Source of the DNA: Leptospira kemamanensis | GTDB lineage: Bacteria > Spirochaetota > Leptospiria > Leptospirales > Leptospiraceae | Direction of reading: 5' to 3' | Assembly: GCF_004769665.1 (NCBI RefSeq) | Contig: NZ_RQGG01000032.1 | Span: 186,001-250,000 of the forward strand | Length of the DNA stretch: 64,000 nucleotides | Shown here: in pieces, positions 62,533-64,000 of the stretch | Numbering within the stretch: the first letter of the stretch is position 1 | Layout of the letters: the number at the start of each line of letters is the position of its first letter | Made by a program: the position numbers and the translations under genes | The notes under the pieces: generated by a model | Databases searched by the model: none | What the model saw: only the letters and a program-made list of their open reading frames with translations | Told to the model about the DNA's origin: nothing

Positions 62533-63555
62533 ATGCAAAGACTATTGTTTCGTAAAAAAGGAATTTTGGAATGGGAAGAGGTGGAAACCCCTACCATCAC
62601 AGGTGAAAACCAAGCCCTTGTGGAACCAATTGCCATTGCCCGTTGTGATTTGGATTTACCCATCGTACGGGGAGAAACAGTTTTCCGTGCACCATTCCCC
62701 GTAGGACACGAGTTTGTTGGCCGTATCAAATCTCTCTCAGAAGATCTCAATGGACAATACCAAATTGGTTCGGTTGTGGCACTTCCCTTTCAAATCTCTT
62801 GCGGAACCTGTCCCACTTGTCTTTCTCACCATAACAATTCTTGTGAAACCGTACCTTACACTTCCGCCTATGGTATGCCTCCTGGTGCTCACAATGTGGG
62901 TGGTGCCATTTCCGAACTCATCAAAGTGCCATACGCAAAACAAATGTTATTTGAAGTGGATTCAAAAATTGATCCAGTGGGAATTGCAAGTCTCAGTGAT
63001 AATATTGCCGAAGTTTGGAAATTGGCAGGTAGATTTTTAGAACGAAAAAAAGATCCTAAAACTCTTGTAGTGGGCGGGAATGCAGGAAGCATCGGACTCT
63101 ACACAGCGCTTTATCTTCACCAAACGAAAAAAGCGGAAGTGGTTTATGTGGACACTGACCGCAGTAGGATCGAACTTGCGAGCTCCCTCGGAATCCCAGT
63201 CACTCATTTTACAACATTCCCCAAACCAAATGAAAAGTATGATTTAGTCTGTGATGCTTCTGCCACAAAAGAAGGTTGGGACTATGCCATAAGGTCTCTA
63301 GGAAAAAATGCGATCTTCAGTTCTGCTTCCATTTTTTGGACCAATCGATGGGAAATTCCCTACTTGGAAATGTACAACCAAGGAGCTGAAATCCATATTG
63401 GTCGCGTCGAATCACTCGATTCCATGAAGGCTCTTTACCCAGAGATCCAAAAGGGAATTTTCACTCCTGAAAAAATTGTAACAAAAACAGTTTCCTTTGC
63501 AGAAGCAAAAGAAGCATGGTTGGAAGAATCTATCAAACTGGTGGTGACTCGTTGA
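62533..63555 (+). CDS. Zinc-dependent alcohol dehydrogenase (MDR family)
   Basis: A 340-residue medium-chain dehydrogenase. The catalytic zinc ligand His is in GHEFVG (about residue 58) and the structural zinc site is complete: C-GT-C-PT-C-x7-C (about 94-107). The nucleotide fold has VVGGNAGSIGLYTAL (about 178-192) and VDTDRSRIE, whose acidic residue favours NAD over NADP. The alcohol substrate is unknown. CGGAGGG precedes the ATG. Confidence 0.88.
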   Translation: MQRLLFRKKGILEWEEVETPTITGENQALVEPIAIARCDLDLPIVRGETVFRAPFPVGHEFVGRIKSLSEDLNGQYQIGSVVALPFQISCGTCPTCLSHHNNSCETVPYTSAYGMPPGAHNVGGAISELIKVPYAKQMLFEVDSKIDPVGIASLSDNIAEVWKLAGRFLERKKDPKTLVVGGNAGSIGLYTALYLHQTKKAEVVYVDTDRSRIELASSLGIPVTHFTTFPKPNEKYDLVCDASATKEGWDYAIRSLGKNAIFSSASIFWTNRWEIPYLEMYNQGAEIHIGRVESLDSMKALYPEIQKGIFTPEKIVTKTVSFAEAKEAWLEESIKLVVTR

Positions 63556-64000
63556 AATTGGAATTTGGTTTTTCATTGGGTTCAAGATTAGGATTTTATT
63601 TATCGGCGCTGTTTGTTCTGTTCAGTTTTCCTATTGATCCCGAATCGATTCAGGAACGTTTTACGCCACCTAACGGATACAGTCGCACAAACTATCCGAA
63701 AGAAAGTTTTTCGAGTTACTTACAAAACTTTCCCTTAAAACCAAAAGGAAGTCCTGTACTTTTATACAATGGAAATCAAAAACAAAACCAAGTCCATGTG
63801 GCCGTTCTGGATTTTCCTCTATTGAAACGAGACCTCATTCAATGTGCAGATGCAGTGATGAAACTTCGCGCCGAATACTTTTACGCAAAAAAGGAATGGG
63901 GGAAAATTCAATTCACCATCAGCAATGGGATGGAAGTTCCTTTCTCTCGATTTGTGAGAGGTGACCGAGTGGTTGTGAAGGGAAATAAAACCAGTTGGAA
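63552..64000 (+). CDS. DUF4846 protein, 3' end outside window
   Basis: The frame starts at TTG 63552, overlapping the preceding stop, and is open to the window end. A hydrophobic signal segment (LGFYLSALFVLFSF) is followed by the DUF4846 pattern FTPPNGYSR, FSSYLQNFPLKPKGSPVLLYNG, QCADAVMKLRAEYFYAKKEW and FTISNGMEVPF. The function of the family is unknown. It lies directly behind the alcohol dehydrogenase, probably by translational coupling. Confidence 0.82.
   Translation, partial: MKLEFGFSLGSRLGFYLSALFVLFSFPIDPESIQERFTPPNGYSRTNYPKESFSSYLQNFPLKPKGSPVLLYNGNQKQNQVHVAVLDFPLLKRDLIQCADAVMKLRAEYFYAKKEWGKIQFTISNGMEVPFSRFVRGDRVVVKGNKTSW

Noticed and set aside
1..64000. CRISPR arrays, tRNA or rRNA genes, insertion sequences, prophage
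   Set aside because: I searched by eye for regular repeats, cloverleaf ends, transposase and phage motifs and saw none; a computed search (tRNAscan, CRISPR finder, IS finder) would be decisive.

Overview
The window looks like chromosome of a saprophytic-clade Leptospira (L. biflexa/meyeri-like). This is inferred from an A+T-rich base composition, many spirochaete-style lipoproteins with loose lipoboxes, several proteins with 7TMR-DISM sensor domains, Leptospira-type families (DUF5329, DUF1304, slr1658-type ATP-binding regulators), and an OxyR-type rather than PerR-type regulator beside ahpCF. I see no rRNA, tRNA, CRISPR array, insertion sequence or prophage. Coding density is high. The only gene-free stretch above 300 bases (about 51752-52214) holds a cobalamin riboswitch and further RNA hairpins.

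Layout. 1-7.6 kb: a 5'-cut surface-type protein and, 4.6 kb away, its truncated paralogue; a DUF1304/ECF-sigma pair; an AraC regulator divergent from an NmrA-type oxidoreductase; a secreted propeller-like protein; DUF5329; an SRAP (HMCES) DNA-protein crosslink protein. 7.7-17.3 kb: a TetR gene behind two phased palindromes, then a leftward operon of alpha-2-macroglobulin lipoprotein, PBP1C and a membrane sulfatase-family enzyme. 17.4-23.5 kb: a soluble hybrid histidine kinase and the oxyR-ahpC-ahpF peroxide defence set. 23.6-34.1 kb: a rightward block with a DISM-SpoIIE phosphatase, a LytTR response regulator, three small lipoproteins, a TonB-dependent receptor, a Cys-rich lipoprotein, ExbB, ExbD, TonB and a LytS-type histidine kinase. 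This reads as one transport system with its own signalling.

34.1-43 kb: a leftward copper locus (cupredoxin-NosD fusion, small membrane protein, two-domain multicopper oxidase, SCO lipoprotein) preceded by a TolC-MacA-MacB-TetR efflux operon. A near-consensus promoter with a perfect 16-bp palindrome at the start of its transcript separates the two. 43-50.3 kb: a TPM protein, a SulP anion transporter, a membrane-anchored DISM-AraC regulator, a divergent SbtA-like bicarbonate permease and an alginate-export-type porin. 50.3-53.7 kb: TetR, a PlsC-like protein, then the riboswitch leading two lipoprotein genes. 54-57.8 kb: a partner-switching module (two ATP-binding regulators, a STAS protein, a SpoIIE phosphatase) that contains a wrecked nucleotide cyclase gene. 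57.8-64 kb: TetR divergent from a two-gene membrane operon with a promoter buried in a long inverted repeat, an ankyrin protein, a Rossmann-fold protein, a zinc alcohol dehydrogenase and the start of a DUF4846 gene.

Main themes are signalling (histidine kinases, response regulators, two SpoIIE phosphatases, STAS, many one-component regulators) and envelope functions. The points most worth following are the self-contained TonB/LytS/LytTR locus, the copper locus and its promoter-operator, the riboswitch-led lipoproteins, and the partner-switching module with its decayed cyclase.
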